DNA of 11,892 nt from Methanosarcinaceae archaeon (lineage in GTDB: Archaea; Halobacteriota; Methanosarcinia; Methanosarcinales; Methanosarcinaceae), in contig JAGAEB010000033.1 in NCBI GenBank assembly GCA_017613335.1, positions 1-11,892 on the forward strand. The letters run 5' to 3'. Below the pieces are notes generated by a model. It made no database searches, was not told the origin of the DNA, and saw only the letters and a program-made list of their open reading frames with translations. The position numbers and the translations under genes were made by a program. Below, in pieces: positions 1-5,935 of the stretch. Each line of letters starts with the position of its first letter. Position 1 is the stretch's first letter.

Positions 1-348
1 AGACACATTTTTGTGAGACACATTTTTGTGAGACACATTTTTGTGAGACACATTTTTGTGAGACACATTTTTGTGAGACACATTTTTGTGAGACACATTT
101 TTGTGAGACAGATTTTTGTGAGACACATTTTTGTGAGACAGATTTTTGTGAGACACATTTTTGTGAGACAGATTTTTGTGAGACACACTTTTGTGGGACA
201 CACTTTTTGTGAGACACACTTTTTGTGAGACACACTTTTTGTGAGACACACTTTTTGTGAGACACACTTCTGTGAAACACACTTTTGTGAGACACATTTT
301 TGTGAGACACATTTTTGTGAGACACACTTTGTGAGACACATTTTCGCG
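1..348. repeat. 15/16-bp tandem repeat array (minisatellite), left edge
   Basis: About 23 head-to-tail copies of AGACACATTTTTGTG, running off the left edge. The first twelve (1-180) are exactly 15 bp. Copies 8, 10 and 12 carry AGACAG instead of AGACAC, giving a 30-bp dimer period. From about 196 to 259 the units are 16 bp with CACTTTTT; later copies vary from 14 to 15 bp and the last (334-348) is degenerate. Each junction holds the inverted repeat TGTG-AGA-CACA. Read on the minus strand the array has no stop codon in any of the three frames, so the oxidoreductase frame crosses it. The plus-strand frame at 13-228 (MRHIFV repeated) is a by-product of the repeat. Confidence 0.97.
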
Positions 349-1526
349 ACTTTCACTTCGTGCATCTCACGCTGACATGTTTTTCCGGATGACCGCGATC
401 GCTGTCCGCGGCGGCGGATGCAGACGGAATGTTCTCCGTAAAGGCAGGCGTTGCAGGACGTGCATTCTGAACAGTCCGTTTCGCAGCGGATGAGTTTCCG
501 GACGAAGTCCGGTTCGCAGAGGAGCGGTCTCGAAAGGGCGATCATGTCTGCATAGTCGGGAACGGTTTCATTGATGACTTTCGCAGAACGGAAACCGCCG
601 ACGGCGATGACGGGAAGGCCGGAAGCTTCCCGGATGCGCTTTGCTTCGTTCCTGAAATAGGCTTCATTTTTGCCCGGGATGATCCCTTTGCGGATGCTGC
701 TCCCGCGCGCACAGCCGATGCCGCCGCTCACTTCGATCGCACAGATCCCGGCGTCTTTCAGGCAGACGGCGACGCGGCAGGCTTCTTCGATATCGAGGCA
801 GCCGTTCGACATGTCATAACAGCGGCCGGCCGGATCTCCCGGAACGGCCGTTCCGGAATATTCGAATCCGTCTGTCGCATTCATTTTGACAAAGACGGGA
901 TAATCAGGACCGAGTTTTTCGGAAATGCCTGCAACGATCTCCGTAATGATACGGCATCTGTTCTCCGTCGTCCCGCCGTATCTGTCCGTCCGTCTGTTCG
1001 TGAAAGGAGAAATGAAACTGCTCAGCAGAAAGCCGTGCGCCAGATGGAGCTGGACAGCATCGAAGCCGGCTTTTTCCGCGCGGACGGCCGCGTCAATGAA
1101 ATCTTTTTCGATCTCCCGGATCATGTCCGGGGACAATTCCGTCTCTTCCGGCTGAAGGCCCAAGGCCGTCGGAACGAAAAGTTTTCCGGCAGGCGAAGCC
1201 TGGCCGCCGCCGTGAACGAGCTGAACGGCGATCTTTGCGCCGCGGTCGTGAACGGCGCGCGTCATGCGGCTGCAGACAGGGATCATCCGGTCAGACCAGA
1301 TCCCCTGCTGGTATTCGTCCGAGACCGCATTTCTTTCAGAAACGTATGAAAAACCGGTTATGATCAGAGCGACATCGTTATCGGCCAGCTCTTCATACAT
1401 CCTGATGATGTCCTCTGTCGGCGTCCCGTCGCGCGCAGACATATTCTCATTCGTCGCCGAACGGACAAAACGGTTTTTGAACGTCAGATTTCCAAAACTG
1501 AACGGTGTCAGAAGAACAGGATCCAT
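1..1526 (-). CDS. NADH:flavin oxidoreductase, Old Yellow Enzyme family; 3' end runs off the window through a tandem repeat
   Basis: Predicted FMN enzyme with a TIM barrel that transfers hydride from NAD(P)H to an unsaturated substrate; the substrate cannot be told from sequence. The start is ATG at 1524-1526, with GAGGAC upstream separated by eight T. Seen: N-terminal LLTPFSFGNLTFKNRFVRSA, the signature HLAHGFLLSSFISPFTNRRT followed by DRYGG at about 161-185, and ALSRPLLCEPDFVRKL at about 330-345. A Cys cluster at 352, 355, 358 and 361, plus C369, resembles the 4Fe-4S site of the 2,4-dienoyl-CoA reductase/TMADH branch. The single-domain family ends near residue 370. Here the frame has no stop: it continues through about 25 Arg/Ser/Lys-rich residues and then through the left-edge repeat, read as CLTKM- and QKCVS-type pentapeptides, to base 1. 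Either the stop was lost and the protein has a Cys-rich repetitive tail, or the gene is decayed at its 3' end. The barrel assignment is firm; the tail is uncertain. Confidence 0.87.
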   Translation of the reverse strand, partial: MDPVLLTPFSFGNLTFKNRFVRSATNENMSARDGTPTEDIIRMYEELADNDVALIITGFSYVSERNAVSDEYQQGIWSDRMIPVCSRMTRAVHDRGAKIAVQLVHGGGQASPAGKLFVPTALGLQPEETELSPDMIREIEKDFIDAAVRAEKAGFDAVQLHLAHGFLLSSFISPFTNRRTDRYGGTTENRCRIITEIVAGISEKLGPDYPVFVKMNATDGFEYSGTAVPGDPAGRCYDMSNGCLDIEEACRVAVCLKDAGICAIEVSGGIGCARGSSIRKGIIPGKNEAYFRNEAKRIREASGLPVIAVGGFRSAKVINETVPDYADMIALSRPLLCEPDFVRKLIRCETDCSECTSCNACLYGEHSVCIRRRGQRSRSSGKTCQREMHEVKVAKMCLTKCVSQKCVSQKCVSQKCVSQKCVSQKVCLTKSVSHKKCVSQKVCPTKVCLTKICLTKMCLTKICLTKMCLTKICLTKMCLTKMCLTKMCLTKMCLTKMCLTKMCLTKMC

Positions 1527-1733
1527 AAAAAAAAGTCCTCGTATCGTTATCGGAATAATTCGTGAATAAACATGAAAAGACATGAATAACGCATGAATAA
1601 AACATGAAGAGAGCATGAATAAAGCATGAAGAGATCGTGAATAAAGCATGAAAAGAGCACGAATAAAGCATGAAAAAAGCGCGAATAAAGCGATCATTCA
1701 TCATGAAGGTGACCGGACGGCATCCGCCACGAT
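1527..1733. repeat. 11-bp tandem array upstream of the oxidoreductase gene
   Basis: The repeat proper spans about 1561-1690: roughly a dozen units of 10-11 bp, alternating GCATGAATAAA and GCATGAAGAGA types, so the true period is 22 bp. It covers most of the 5' region of the minus-strand oxidoreductase. On that strand the units read TTTATTCATGC and TCTTTTCATGC, so a TATA-like TTTAT recurs every two helical turns. It could be a helically phased binding array or a stutter of promoter elements; the sequence does not decide. No convincing gene lies here. A minus-strand frame of 85 codons that crosses it is compositionally a repeat artefact. Confidence 0.85.
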
Positions 1734-1764
1734 AAAAAAAGTCAGAACCTTTTCAGGTTCTGAC
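1734..1764 (-). terminator. Intrinsic-type terminator of the phasin-like gene
   Basis: Perfect 10-bp stem GTCAGAACCT (1741-1750) and AGGTTCTGAC (1755-1764) with a 4-nt loop. On the minus strand it is followed by seven T (the A-run at 1734-1740). It lies about 36 nt past the stop of the coiled-coil gene that ends at 1801, in the right orientation to end that transcript before the oxidoreductase promoter region. Confidence 0.8.
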
Positions 1765-1800
1765 GGGTGCGGTCATGATGATGTGATGTTCCGGCGCAGA

Positions 1801-2229
1801 TCATTTGTTTTCTCTGCTGCGGCGGACCATTTCGGCATTCTTCATCTGGGAAGCCGTTTTTCCGGAAGGCATTTCCGGCGCAGGGGATGCGCAGTTTTCT
1901 TCGACCGGGATAACGGTCTTTCCTTTTTCGCTCAGCTGTTTTTCAAGAACACGGATCTTTTCTTCGAGATCTTTGATCTTTTTGTCCGTTTCTTCGGAAG
2001 ATCTTGAGATCTTCTCACGGACTTTTTCATCGAAAGCCGTTTTCTGTTTCTTTGAGTTTTCCCTCAGTTCAGCCAGGAATTTCTTTCCTTCCTCTTTGGA
2101 GATCTCGCCTTCGGACACGAGTTCATCGACGTAGTCTTTGATTCTGTCTTCCGCTTCTGCGTAGAGACCGAGACCGAGGAGACTTAACTGACGGAGCGTG
2201 TGATTGATTTTCTGTTTGTTTTCAGACAT
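1801..2229 (-). CDS. Phasin-like coiled-coil protein
   Basis: Acidic, Lys/Glu-rich protein of 142 residues. Residues 12-70 (RQLSLLGLGLYAEAEDRI, then VDELVSEGEISKEEGKKFLAEL) match the pattern I know from short phasin-family or polyhydroxyalkanoate-synthesis-regulator-like proteins: a hydrophobic LGLG segment, then VDELVxxGEISxEEGKK. Residues 55-103 form a long heptad-like coiled coil. The tail (104-142) is Pro/Ser-rich and probably disordered. The start is ATG 2227-2229 because AAGGAGG sits 6 nt upstream; a longer frame to 2277 exists but would begin inside the leader. A TATA box and a terminator bracket it as a single-gene unit. In archaea without PHA the role of such proteins is unknown; granule or surface association and self-assembly are possibilities only. 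No enzyme motif or signal peptide is seen. Confidence 0.88.
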   Translation of the reverse strand: MSENKQKINHTLRQLSLLGLGLYAEAEDRIKDYVDELVSEGEISKEEGKKFLAELRENSKKQKTAFDEKVREKISRSSEETDKKIKDLEEKIRVLEKQLSEKGKTVIPVEENCASPAPEMPSGKTASQMKNAEMVRRSRENK

Positions 2230-2277
2230 GTTTTTCCTCCTTTTTTCAAAGATTGATATGGTCTTAAAACAGGTCAT

Positions 2278-2328
2278 CTTATAATTCTTTTTGTATCAGG
2301 ATCTGTTTTTGTATCAGGATCTGTTTTT
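2278..2328 (-). promoter_or_regulatory. TATA box and 18-bp tandem duplication upstream of the phasin-like gene
   Basis: On the minus strand AATTATAAG (2278-2286) is a good archaeal TATA box. About 25 nt downstream puts transcription start near 2257, with GGAGG at 2236-2240 and ATG at 2229. Just upstream, an 18-bp unit (GTATCAGGATCTGTTTTT on plus) is perfectly duplicated at 2293-2310 and 2311-2328, a possible tandem operator abutting the promoter. Confidence 0.55.
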
Positions 2329-2406
2329 CAGGATTTCTTTTGCGAAGAGGCCTTTTTTTGGTCCTGATCGCTTTTTTGTCTCTCCCCCCATTATCAGGCC
2401 ATATTT

Positions 2407-2454
2407 TTTATATTTAACGGAATTACCGGATTTTTTTGATCCCGGACAGGTGGT
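2407..2454 (+). promoter_or_regulatory. TATA box plus Shine-Dalgarno ahead of a possible small peptide
   Basis: TTTATATTTAA at 2407-2417 is a strong TATA-like element. A start about 25 nt on would be near 2438, followed by the SD-like AGGTGGT at 2448-2454 and an ATG at 2461. Order and spacing fit an archaeal promoter with a short leader. Confidence 0.4.
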
Positions 2455-2460
2455 ATTATC

Positions 2461-2547
2461 ATGAATATTCATAAACAATATCCAATTATAATCAGAATGT
2501 TATATATACTCATATGCTCTTATTATAGTTTGATTCACCTGACTTGA
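2461..2547 (+). CDS. Possible 28-residue hydrophobic peptide (unsupported by homology)
   Basis: ATG at 2461 with AGGTGGT 7 nt upstream, ending with TGA at 2545-2547. The predicted peptide starts MNIHKQYP and continues with an Ile/Leu/Tyr-rich stretch that could cross or lie on a membrane. Support is only the promoter-RBS-start layout. The DNA is AT-rich like the rest of the spacer and I recognise no family. It could be a small membrane peptide, a leader peptide or chance. Confidence 0.25.
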   Translation: MNIHKQYPIIIRMLYILICSYYSLIHLT

Positions 2548-2872
2548 TTGTTTCTTTCAGACATAATTCCGGAAAATATTTTTATATATGTTGTTCAGGA
2601 ATGCGGCGTCTCATCAGGAATACAGATCCCGTCAGGAAGAACCAGACAGTAAAAAATAAGAAAAGATGAAGACTGCCGTTTCCGCAGGTCTGAAAAACCG
2701 GGGACCGGTCTGTCCATTAGTCACATCAGCCATTGTTAAATCCGGATTGTATTGTTAATATATTTATGACATTTGTTGTATGTACGCAGTCTCAGTCAGA
2801 TGCCGTTTCAGGCAGAAGACGGGACGGCGCCGATGTTTACAGACATTCTCTCTGACTGTAACAATGTCTGAT
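2548..2872 (+). promoter_or_regulatory. AT-rich upstream region of the winged-helix regulator
   Basis: Two TATA-like stretches, TTTATATATG at 2581-2590 and TTAATATATTTA at 2754-2765. The second predicts transcription start near 2785, giving the downstream regulator a long leader of about 90-170 nt depending on its true start. Short frames at 2601 and 2666 lack ribosome binding sites. Nothing else recognisable is present. Confidence 0.4.
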
Positions 2873-3313
2873 ATGCGCAGTACAGTTATTTTCAGGAATG
2901 AATACATAAAGACACATAGATACATTAGCAGACAACCTGAAGCAGGGGGGATTTTTATCGAAAGCAATGCAAAGATCACAGCCCGCAAGATCGAGCTGTA
3001 CAAGAAACTGAGAATCAACAAACCGGTAGCAAAAGCATTAATATGCTTATCTGAAGACAAAGAGATAACTTCTTCCATCATCGAAAGAGAAGCAGGTCTG
3101 AAACAGCCTGAAGTCAGTACCGCTGTCAAATATCTTCTTGCCAATAACTGGATCAGCGTGACTGAAGTCAAAGGAAAAAAAGCCGGACGCCCGGTGAAAT
3201 ATTACAAACTCATCAAATCCAGAGACGAAATATTTGATGCAATCGAAGGCAAAGTCATGGAAAACACAAACGAAATGCTCAAAACACTTGAAGAACTCAG
3301 AAAACTCAGCTGA
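2873..3313 (+). CDS. Winged helix-turn-helix transcriptional regulator (ArsR/MarR/TrmB-like)
   Basis: Small DNA-binding regulator. The domain begins at ESNAKITARKIELYKK, with its first codon at 2960. It then shows KPVAKALICLSEDKEITSS, the recognition segment LKQPEVSTAVKYLLANNWI, a wing GKKAGRPVKYYKL, and a C-terminal helix ENTNEMLKTLEELRKLS that probably dimerises. The start is uncertain. The nearest canonical in-frame ATG is 2873 (used here, 146 aa), with others at 2864 and 2780, and none of the three has an RBS. A G-rich SD-like run, GGGGGG at 2945-2950, stands exactly 6 nt before ATC at 2957, just where the conserved region begins. A non-AUG start giving 118 aa is therefore plausible. The region 2780-2956 does not look coding. 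The gene stands alone with T-tract terminators downstream; its target is unknown. Family assignment is firm at the wHTH level only. Confidence 0.85.
   Translation: MRSTVIFRNEYIKTHRYISRQPEAGGIFIESNAKITARKIELYKKLRINKPVAKALICLSEDKEITSSIIEREAGLKQPEVSTAVKYLLANNWISVTEVKGKKAGRPVKYYKLIKSRDEIFDAIEGKVMENTNEMLKTLEELRKLS
2901..2956 (+). promoter_or_regulatory. Candidate TATA and Shine-Dalgarno for a short form of the wHTH regulator
   Basis: AATACATAAA (2901-2910) is a weak TATA-like element whose predicted start (about 2930) would precede the G-run at 2945-2950. That run is followed by six bases and ATC at 2957. This layout matches the other promoters in the window and argues against the upstream ATG codons, which would lie at or before the transcription start. 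Confidence 0.35.
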
Positions 3314-3333
3314 TTCAGAGCAGAGCCGGGAAA

Positions 3334-3371
3334 GAAGCACGTTCCGGAGACACGATCCGTGAGCGTGCTTC
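3334..3371 (+). terminator. Hairpin after the wHTH regulator
   Basis: GAAGCACG (3334-3341) pairs perfectly with CGTGCTTC (3364-3371), with a possible inner CGGA/TCCG stem. It begins 21 nt after the regulator's stop. No T-run follows immediately; the first is TTTTT about 13 nt later. Confidence 0.55.
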
Positions 3372-3500
3372 CTTGACACCGGTCTTTTTCCGGATGATAT
3401 CTGTCTTTTTTTCAACGGTTCTTCTTCCCGTGATATATTCTTTTTTCCGGTCTGTCCTTTTTTGAGATCTGTCTTTTTTTTGTTTCGCGGTCTGTCCGCG
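3372..3500 (+). terminator. T-tract cluster (archaeal-type termination region)
   Basis: Several runs of 5-8 T on the plus strand, each following a TCTGTC or TTC context, in a loosely repeated pattern (ATCTGTCTTTTTTT twice, GGTCTGTCC twice). Archaeal RNA polymerase terminates at such T-runs, so this probably backs up the hairpin of the regulator gene. Confidence 0.5.
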
Positions 3501-3810
3501 TTGCCTGCAGCCGCATGCTCATTTTTCATTTCCGGTCAGTCAGCGCCGATTTTGCCGTTTTCAGATATGATTTCTTTAATTTCGGGATGATCATGTATAA
3601 CAACTGTTTATATTAGGGCCGGATTTGATCTCATATAAAAACATGTCGCTATGAAATGCATAAAGACGGCTTTATATACGCATCAAACATACTGGTTAAT
3701 ACGGCTCAGGAATTATCCCGGCCGGTTTCAGACTGCCCCCTGCAGCCGGAAACTTTTGCTGTTATAGTTCCTGGCCGTGAACGTTTTTCTTTCATATTCT
3801 TCAGTTTATC
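3501..3810. other. Spacer with a TATA-like element but no convincing gene
   Basis: CATATAAAA at 3632-3640 and an imperfect palindrome TATAACAACTGTTTATA (3597-3613) look like promoter or operator elements. Downstream frames do not resemble proteins: a 38-codon frame at 3651-3767, and a frame from 3656 that runs into the T-rich array. An untranslated RNA starting near 3660 is possible but not shown. Confidence 0.3.
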
Positions 3811-4078
3811 CGGCGCCTTTTTTTCTTTTCCGCTTTTTCAGGCGCCGTTTTTTCTTTTCCGCTTTTTCGGGCGCCTTTTTTCTTTTCCGTTTTTTCGGGC
3901 GCCTTTTTCCTTTTCCGTTTTTTCGGGCGCCCGTTTTTTCCTCCGTTTTTTCGGGCGCCCTTTTTTCTTTTCCGTTTTTTCGGGCGCCCCTTTTTCTTTT
4001 CCGTTTTTTCGGGCGCCTTTTTTCTTTTTCGCTTTCTTTCGGGCGCCCGTTTTTTCTTCCGTTTTTCCCGGCGCCCGG
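3811..4078. repeat. 28-30-bp tandem array of GGCGCC palindromes and T-tracts
   Basis: Ten GGCGCC sites begin at 3812, 3841, 3870, 3898, 3926, 3954, 3983, 4012, 4042 and 4070, a spacing of 28-30 bp. Many are extended to GGGCGCCC. Between them the plus strand is TTTTTTCTTTTCCG then TTTTTTCG, two T-tracts per unit. The overlapping long frames on both strands (Phe/Arg-rich on plus, Lys/Glu-rich on minus) are translations of the repeat. The array lies between a terminated regulator gene and the ACT gene promoter. A palindrome followed by T6 resembles a serial terminator or roadblock, though the palindromes have no loop. Confidence 0.95.
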
Positions 4079-4150
4079 ACCAATTCCCGGTCAGACGTCC
4101 TTTTTCCGGTCATTTTTCTCCTTTTTCTGCCGGCAGGGCATCATTTGAGC

Positions 4151-4203
4151 GTGAAATTTTTATACAGATAAGTATACATTTGTCAGAAAATCCACTGAGG
4201 GTG
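4151..4203 (+). promoter_or_regulatory. Promoter and RBS of the ACT-homoserine dehydrogenase pair
   Basis: GTGAAATTTTTATAC (4151-4165) reads as a BRE plus TATA box. The predicted transcription start is near 4186, followed by GAGGGTG at 4197-4203 and ATG at 4211. Spacing is as expected for an archaeal promoter with a short leader. Confidence 0.6.
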
Positions 4204-4210
4204 CAAGATC

Positions 4211-4714
4211 ATGAGAGTATCAATGGATATAGAACTGAAAGATGAGCCGGGTCAGCTGATCATGGCTCTTGAGCCTGTCTCAAAACACAAAGCAAACCTG
4301 ATTTCCGTGTTCCATTATCACAAAACCGGCTCAACCGGAAGTTCCCGCGTGCAGGTCAGACTCGTGATCGATGCGAATTCCCACATCATCCACACGATCA
4401 AAGAAGAACTGGAAGCGTCCGGCATCCGTGTCCTCCGCATCGGTGAAGAAAAATATCTGGAAAGCATTACCGTTCTGCTCCTGGGTCACATCATCCAGAG
4501 CGACCTCAACGACACGATCAGCCGCATCGATTCCACCGGCGTCGCCGAAGTCGTCGAAATATCGCTTTCTATGCCGGAAATTGCCGGTCCTTCATCTGCA
4601 TCCCTCAGGGTCAGCGCCGTCGGCAGAGCTGAAATGGAACAGACTGTCGCCCTGATGAAAACGATCGCTGCTGAAAAAGAACTTCTCCTTGTCCTGCCGG
4701 TTGAAATGGGGTGA
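4211..4714 (+). CDS. ACT-domain protein, likely amino-acid sensor paired with homoserine dehydrogenase
   Basis: Stand-alone regulatory protein of 167 residues with no catalytic domain. Residues 1-80 form a first ACT domain (MDIELKDEPGQLIMALEPVS, with the DEPGQL turn that usually lies at the ligand site). Residues 83-163 look like a second (LESITVLLLGHIIQSDLNDT, ending ELLLVLPV). ACT pairs bind amino acids at their interface. Its neighbour 74 nt downstream is a homoserine dehydrogenase that lacks the ACT domain found at the C-terminus of many bacterial versions. The natural inference is that this protein supplies threonine (or methionine/lysine) feedback in trans. The start is supported by GAGGGTG 7 nt upstream. 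Its ligand and direct contact with the enzyme are inferred. Confidence 0.92.
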   Translation: MRVSMDIELKDEPGQLIMALEPVSKHKANLISVFHYHKTGSTGSSRVQVRLVIDANSHIIHTIKEELEASGIRVLRIGEEKYLESITVLLLGHIIQSDLNDTISRIDSTGVAEVVEISLSMPEIAGPSSASLRVSAVGRAEMEQTVALMKTIAAEKELLLVLPVEMG

Positions 4715-4788
4715 CCGGACGGATCATGACCGAAACCGTCATATCATCACACGCAAGGTAAACAGAAACGGAAAAATGAGAGATTTTC

Positions 4789-5793
4789 ATGAAAACAGTC
4801 AAAGTATCAATCATTGGTTTTGGTTCGATCGGCCAGGGCGTTGCCCGCGTCTTTCTGATGAAAAAAGAATGGCTCTTATCCGAAGGCATCGACATCAGAG
4901 TCGTTGCGGTCACGGATTCCAGAACATCGGCCGTCGATGAGAACGGTCTTGATCTCGAAGCCTGCCTGAAAAGAAAAGCAGAGACGAGAAAAGTCGGCGA
5001 CGGCAGCCTCTCAGGTCTCGATGTCATAAAAACGGTCCCGACGGACGTCGTCATTGAAGTGACGCCGACAGACAGCAGGACCGGCGGCGCAGGCCTCATC
5101 AACATCACAGAAGCCCTGTCCCGCGGCATCCACGTCGTCACATCGAACAAAGGTCCGCTCACCCTCAGATTCCGTGAACTCACGCAGCTCGCCGAAGACA
5201 ACAACTGCCGTTTCAAATACGAAGCGACCGTCGGCGGCGCGATGCCCGTCATCAACCTGATGAAAGACGTGATGGCCGGCAACAGGATCTACAGCGTCAA
5301 AGGCATCTTCAACGGCACATGCAACTACATCCTCACACGCATGTATGAAGAAAAATCGAGTTACGAAGAGATCCTGACGGAAGCCGTCGACCTCGGCATC
5401 GCCGAGACCGATCCGTCCTGCGATGTCGAAGGAACGGACACGGCCTGCAAAGTCGTCATCCTGGCCAATGCGATCTTCGGCATGAACAAGACCGTCGCCG
5501 ACGTTGATGTGACCGGCATCACGAAGATCACCTATGAATCGCTCGAAATGGCCGCCAAGAGCGGCCGCACGGTCAAACTCATCGGAGAAGTCAACAAGGA
5601 CGGCGTTCTCCGCGTCGCACCCCGCCTGATCCCGATCGGACACCCGCTGGCCGTCAGCGGAACGCTCAACGTCGCATCCGTCGAGACGGAACTCGCCGGC
5701 GAGATCACCGTCACCGGAAAAGGCGCCGGTTCCGTCGAAACAGCCAGCTCCATCCTCAGCGACCTCCTGTCGATCGTGAAAACGGATTTCTGA
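4789..5793 (+). CDS. hom: Homoserine dehydrogenase
   Basis: Reduces aspartate semialdehyde to homoserine with NAD(P)H, the branch point to threonine and methionine; cytosolic, usually a dimer. 334 residues. The Rossmann GFGSIGQG is at 10-17 and TSNKGPL has K121 (equivalent to yeast Lys117). The core GIFNGTCNYIL is at 172-182 and the signature ETDPSCDVEGTDTACK at 206-221, giving E206, D212, D217 and K221 as counterparts of yeast Glu208, Asp214, Asp219 and Lys223. All key residues are present. There is no C-terminal ACT extension and no fused aspartokinase; regulation probably comes from the upstream ACT protein. The start has a weak SD (GAGAGAT) 7 nt upstream and may be translated from the shared mRNA. 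The stop codon sits in the middle of a perfect inverted repeat. Confidence 0.97.
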   Translation: MKTVKVSIIGFGSIGQGVARVFLMKKEWLLSEGIDIRVVAVTDSRTSAVDENGLDLEACLKRKAETRKVGDGSLSGLDVIKTVPTDVVIEVTPTDSRTGGAGLINITEALSRGIHVVTSNKGPLTLRFRELTQLAEDNNCRFKYEATVGGAMPVINLMKDVMAGNRIYSVKGIFNGTCNYILTRMYEEKSSYEEILTEAVDLGIAETDPSCDVEGTDTACKVVILANAIFGMNKTVADVDVTGITKITYESLEMAAKSGRTVKLIGEVNKDGVLRVAPRLIPIGHPLAVSGTLNVASVETELAGEITVTGKGAGSVETASSILSDLLSIVKTDF

Positions 5794-5802
5794 AATCCGT
5801 TT
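5780..5802 (+). terminator. Inverted repeat spanning the homoserine dehydrogenase stop codon
   Basis: AAACGGATTTC (5780-5790) and GAAATCCGTTT (5792-5802) are a perfect 11-bp inverted repeat about base 5791. The TGA stop is 5791-5793, so it lies in the loop of the predicted hairpin. CCGTTTCTGACA follows as a short direct repeat (about 5797-5808 and 5810-5821). No long T-run follows, so it may act as an mRNA 3'-end or stability structure rather than a classical terminator. Confidence 0.5.
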
Positions 5803-5935
5803 CTGACAACCGTTTCTGACAGTCCTCTCTCAGAATGATCCGAAGCGGACCCCGGGCGGAACGGACTTCTGCGCCGTCCGGGATCTGCAGTGTTCTGCTT
5901 TCTGTTCCCGTATTGCTTTTTCACGAAGTGATCTT

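Noticed and set aside
13..228. Open frame encoding MRHIFV repeats
   Set aside because: Pure translation of the 15-bp repeat; no RBS, no non-repeat domain, and the other strand carries a recognisable enzyme leading into it.
1..348. CRISPR array at either edge
   Set aside because: Units are directly adjacent with no unique spacers, in both the left and right arrays, and no cas genes are present.
2666..2758. 30-codon frame starting MKTAVSAGLK
   Set aside because: No SD, weak promoter context, and it ends inside the TATA region of the next gene; kept out of the annotation.
3651..3767. 38-codon frame after a TATA-like element
   Set aside because: No RBS and no recognisable domain; a leaderless start is possible but nothing else supports it.
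3656..4171. Phe/Arg-rich 171-codon frame and overlapping frames on both strands
   Set aside because: Almost wholly made of the GGCGCC/T-tract repeat; several overlapping frames are equally open, as expected from a stop-poor repeat.
5011..5643. Long minus-strand frame opposite homoserine dehydrogenase
   Set aside because: Shadow of the GC-rich third codon positions; the plus frame has every catalytic motif.
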